Shown piece by piece: positions 63,408-64,000 of a stretch of 64,000 bases of DNA. The DNA lies in NCBI RefSeq assembly GCF_000507245.1, contig NC_023035.1:2399570-2463569 (forward strand), given 5' to 3'. The stretch is from Salinispira pacifica (GTDB lineage Bacteria; Spirochaetota; Spirochaetia; DSM-27196; Salinispiraceae). The notes under the pieces are model-generated. The model searched no databases, had not been told where the DNA came from, and saw only the letters and a list, made by a program, of their open reading frames with translations. The position numbers and the translations under genes were made by a program. Positions within the stretch are counted from its first letter, which is position 1. Each line of letters starts with the position of its first letter.

Positions 63408-64000
63408 ATGAACATTGAACTGAACAGCGGACATTCTATTCCTGCCCTTGGACTGGGCACCTTCCGGGCCAAGGATCAGGAAGTGTACAAAGCCGTCCTG
63501 CACGCCATTGAAGCAGGGTATCGCCATATCGATACCGCTGTTGCCTACGGAAATGAGGAAGAGGTTGGCAAGGCCATTGCCGAGAGCCCGGTTCCCCGGG
63601 AGGAATTGTTCGTTACCACCAAAGTCTGGAACACCGCACACAGCAAGAAAGATGCAGCTGAAATGATCAATGAGTCCCTGAAGAAGCTGGGGCTGGAGTA
63701 TATTGATTTGGTTCTGGTGCACTGGCCCTGGACCTATGAGCGAAATGCGGCGGTGTATGAGGCCATGGAAGACGCCGTGGATGCCGGCACGGTCCGATCC
63801 ATCGGTATTTCCAACTTCAATATCCACCACATTGAGAGCCTGCTGAAGACCGCCCGGATCACCCCTGCGGTGAACCAGATGGAATGCCATGTGCATCTGC
63901 AGAACACCCGCCTGCAGGAGTACCTGGACGACAAAGGCATCCGGCTGGAGGCATATGCGCCGTTCAAAAGCCATGATATCGGAGATATTCTGGATGATGA
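63408..64000 (+). CDS. Aldo/keto reductase (3' partial)
   Basis: ATG at 63,408 follows ATAGGAGTATCTC. The product MNIELNSGHSIPALGLGTF has the aldo/keto reductase barrel with catalytic Asp and Tyr in DTAVAYGNEEEVG, Lys in TTKVWN and His in LVHWPW. GISNFNIHHIESLL and VNQMECHVHLQ follow. It reduces aldehydes or ketones with NADPH. The gene runs beyond the right edge of the window after about 198 codons. Confidence 0.9.
   Translation, partial: MNIELNSGHSIPALGLGTFRAKDQEVYKAVLHAIEAGYRHIDTAVAYGNEEEVGKAIAESPVPREELFVTTKVWNTAHSKKDAAEMINESLKKLGLEYIDLVLVHWPWTYERNAAVYEAMEDAVDAGTVRSIGISNFNIHHIESLLKTARITPAVNQMECHVHLQNTRLQEYLDDKGIRLEAYAPFKSHDIGDILDD

Overview
The window looks like chromosomal DNA of a free-living spirochaete-type bacterium with a moderately GC-rich core. 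The assignment is an inference. It rests on an uncharacterised 614-aa protein and a lipoprotein that look spirochaetal, and on a surface protein whose C-terminus resembles the diversified TvpA protein of Treponema denticola. The standard genetic code is in use.

Core region 1 to about 36.5 kb: dense housekeeping and signalling genes, many of them overlapping. They include type III pantothenate kinase, a metallophosphoesterase, an adenylate/guanylate cyclase, an RNA 2',3'-cyclic phosphodiesterase, a ParA-like ATPase, a heterodimeric ABC exporter, an EAL-domain protein, PepD, two overlapping phosphorelay proteins, a short RecQ-like helicase with an Rrf2 regulator, a lipoprotein with a zinc-protease motif, pyrK-pyrD with a methyltransferase, queG-nth, mrp and an SDR. 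Three tRNAs are present (Asp, Pro, Arg). One intact insertion sequence lies at 13,993-15,350.

Accessory region 36.5 to 58.4 kb. A tyrosine recombinase sits just downstream of tRNA-Arg. The 3' 44 bp of that tRNA recurs at 48,041-48,183, bounding an island of about 11.6 kb. The island holds a broken excisionase, IS66 debris, an IS3-family element wrecked by an IS5-like insertion and a truncated group II intron, an AbiE toxin-antitoxin pair whose toxin has a premature stop, and a secreted FGE/SUMF1-domain protein. The C-terminus of that last protein has the hallmarks of a diversity-generating retroelement (DGR) variable region, including a cruciform just downstream. Beyond the island come a HigBA pair with a dead toxin, a complete type I Wadjet operon (jetABCD) whose SMC-like jetC is interrupted by one in-frame amber codon, a higA remnant that forms direct repeats around Wadjet, and a Phd-VapC pair.

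Across the accessory region are short hairpin elements of about 40-50 bp. They have constant internal-loop sequences but stems that change while keeping base pairing. They occur between higB and higA, inside two transposase genes, inside the attR copy of tRNA-Arg (two insertions with short duplications), and as a seven-unit 43-bp tandem array. This covarying family, the DGR-like target and the amber-split Wadjet are the most interesting items.

Right core 58.4 to 64 kb: a B12-type radical SAM protein, a Fur/Zur regulator with a CobW zinc-chaperone GTPase behind a promoter with a palindromic operator, IS debris, an esterase lipoprotein and the start of an aldo/keto reductase.
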